DNA of 64,000 nucleotides from assembly GCA_007859995.1 (NCBI GenBank), contig SMSL01000009.1, forward strand, positions 47,215 through 111,214, in the 5' to 3' direction. Below, piece by piece: positions 63,894 through 64,000 of the stretch (positions are counted from its first letter, which is position 1; each line of letters starts with the position of its first letter). Below the pieces are notes generated by a model. It searched no databases. It was not told where the DNA came from and worked only from the letters and a program-made list of their open reading frames with translations. The translations under genes were made by a program, and so were the position numbers. The stretch is from Candidatus Brocadiaceae bacterium S225 (GTDB taxonomy: Bacteria > Planctomycetota > Brocadiia > Brocadiales > Scalinduaceae).

Positions 63894-64000
63894 GTGGAAA
63901 AACTACGACGTCAGATTATAGAAGGGATATCGGAGAAATATAAAGAGGTATCAAAATACCTGAATGAAAAAGGGCGAAGAATATGGGCGGCGACAGAAGC
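63894..64000 (+). CDS. ISAzo13-type transposase, 5' end only
   Basis: The last 107 bases read as VEKLRRQIIEGISEKY, then LNEKGRRIWAATEA, the conserved N terminus of ISAzo13-family transposases. GTG at 63894 is the probable start, because the upstream frame holds a stop at 63882. The gene continues beyond the window. An insertion sequence thus bounds the cassette region on the right, and the inverse core expected after the last two cassette genes is absent before it. Confidence 0.7.
   Translation, partial: MEKLRRQIIEGISEKYKEVSKYLNEKGRRIWAATE

Noticed and set aside
59232..64000. Integron integrase gene or attI site
   Set aside because: No tyrosine recombinase-like reading frame was seen in the window; the array is therefore described as integrase-less.

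Overview
The window is about 64 kb of AT-rich bacterial chromosome. The gene content suggests a Planctomycetota bacterium, most likely an anammox-type (Brocadiales, 'Scalindua'-like) lineage. This rests on the low GC, futalosine-route menaquinone genes, Gram-negative envelope genes (kdsB, mlaA/mlaC, rseP, OmpA-type proteins) and a fused IspH-UbiA enzyme. The taxonomic call is inference; there is no rRNA gene and no hydrazine-metabolism gene here.

Bases 1-53 kb are mostly core genome. In order they hold: the end of glgC, a DUF502 protein, ispH-ubiA, a nitroreductase and a DUF362 ferredoxin; csrA, eno, an ftsB-like gene and proA; a VWA/TSP3/OmpA lipoprotein and an NCS2-type permease; two tiny ferritin-like proteins; a kdsB-pyrG-DUF1844 operon; a dnaG-rpoD-zinc ribbon-rnpB transcription unit followed by a SurA-like isomerase; alr; mqnA-mqnC; an mlaC-RND-mlaA lipid-trafficking set; a Cache sensor; an ABC-2 exporter operon; ppx, DUF2851 and DUF374 genes; and an ispG-dxr-rseP operon. 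MEP-pathway genes (ispH, ispG, dxr) and menaquinone genes (mqnA, C, D, B) recur across the window and together describe isoprenoid-quinone synthesis.

From about 45 kb the sequence becomes more accessory: an orphan polytopic membrane protein, the two ends of a deleted Mrr-type restriction gene, a diguanylate cyclase, a dehydrogenase, a TIR-TPR protein, and a cysteine synthase with a TPR lipoprotein. At 54.37-58.34 kb the mqnB-mqnD pair is present twice as a perfect-phase tandem repeat of 1,985 bp. The second unit ends inside a truncated rolling-circle Rep gene.

The most notable region is 59.2-62.7 kb, an array of integron gene cassettes with no integrase (CALIN-like). For three consecutive cassettes the core heptamer at the cassette start is exactly complementary to the inverse core at its end (GTTAAAT/ATTTAAC, GTTAGGC/GCCTAAC, GTTATAT/ATATAAC). 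This is the signature of attC-delimited cassettes. They carry small unknown proteins, an HNH-like protein and a HEPN-like protein with an RxxxxH motif. Two membrane proteins follow a further GTTAGGC core. The window ends in the first codons of an ISAzo13-type transposase.
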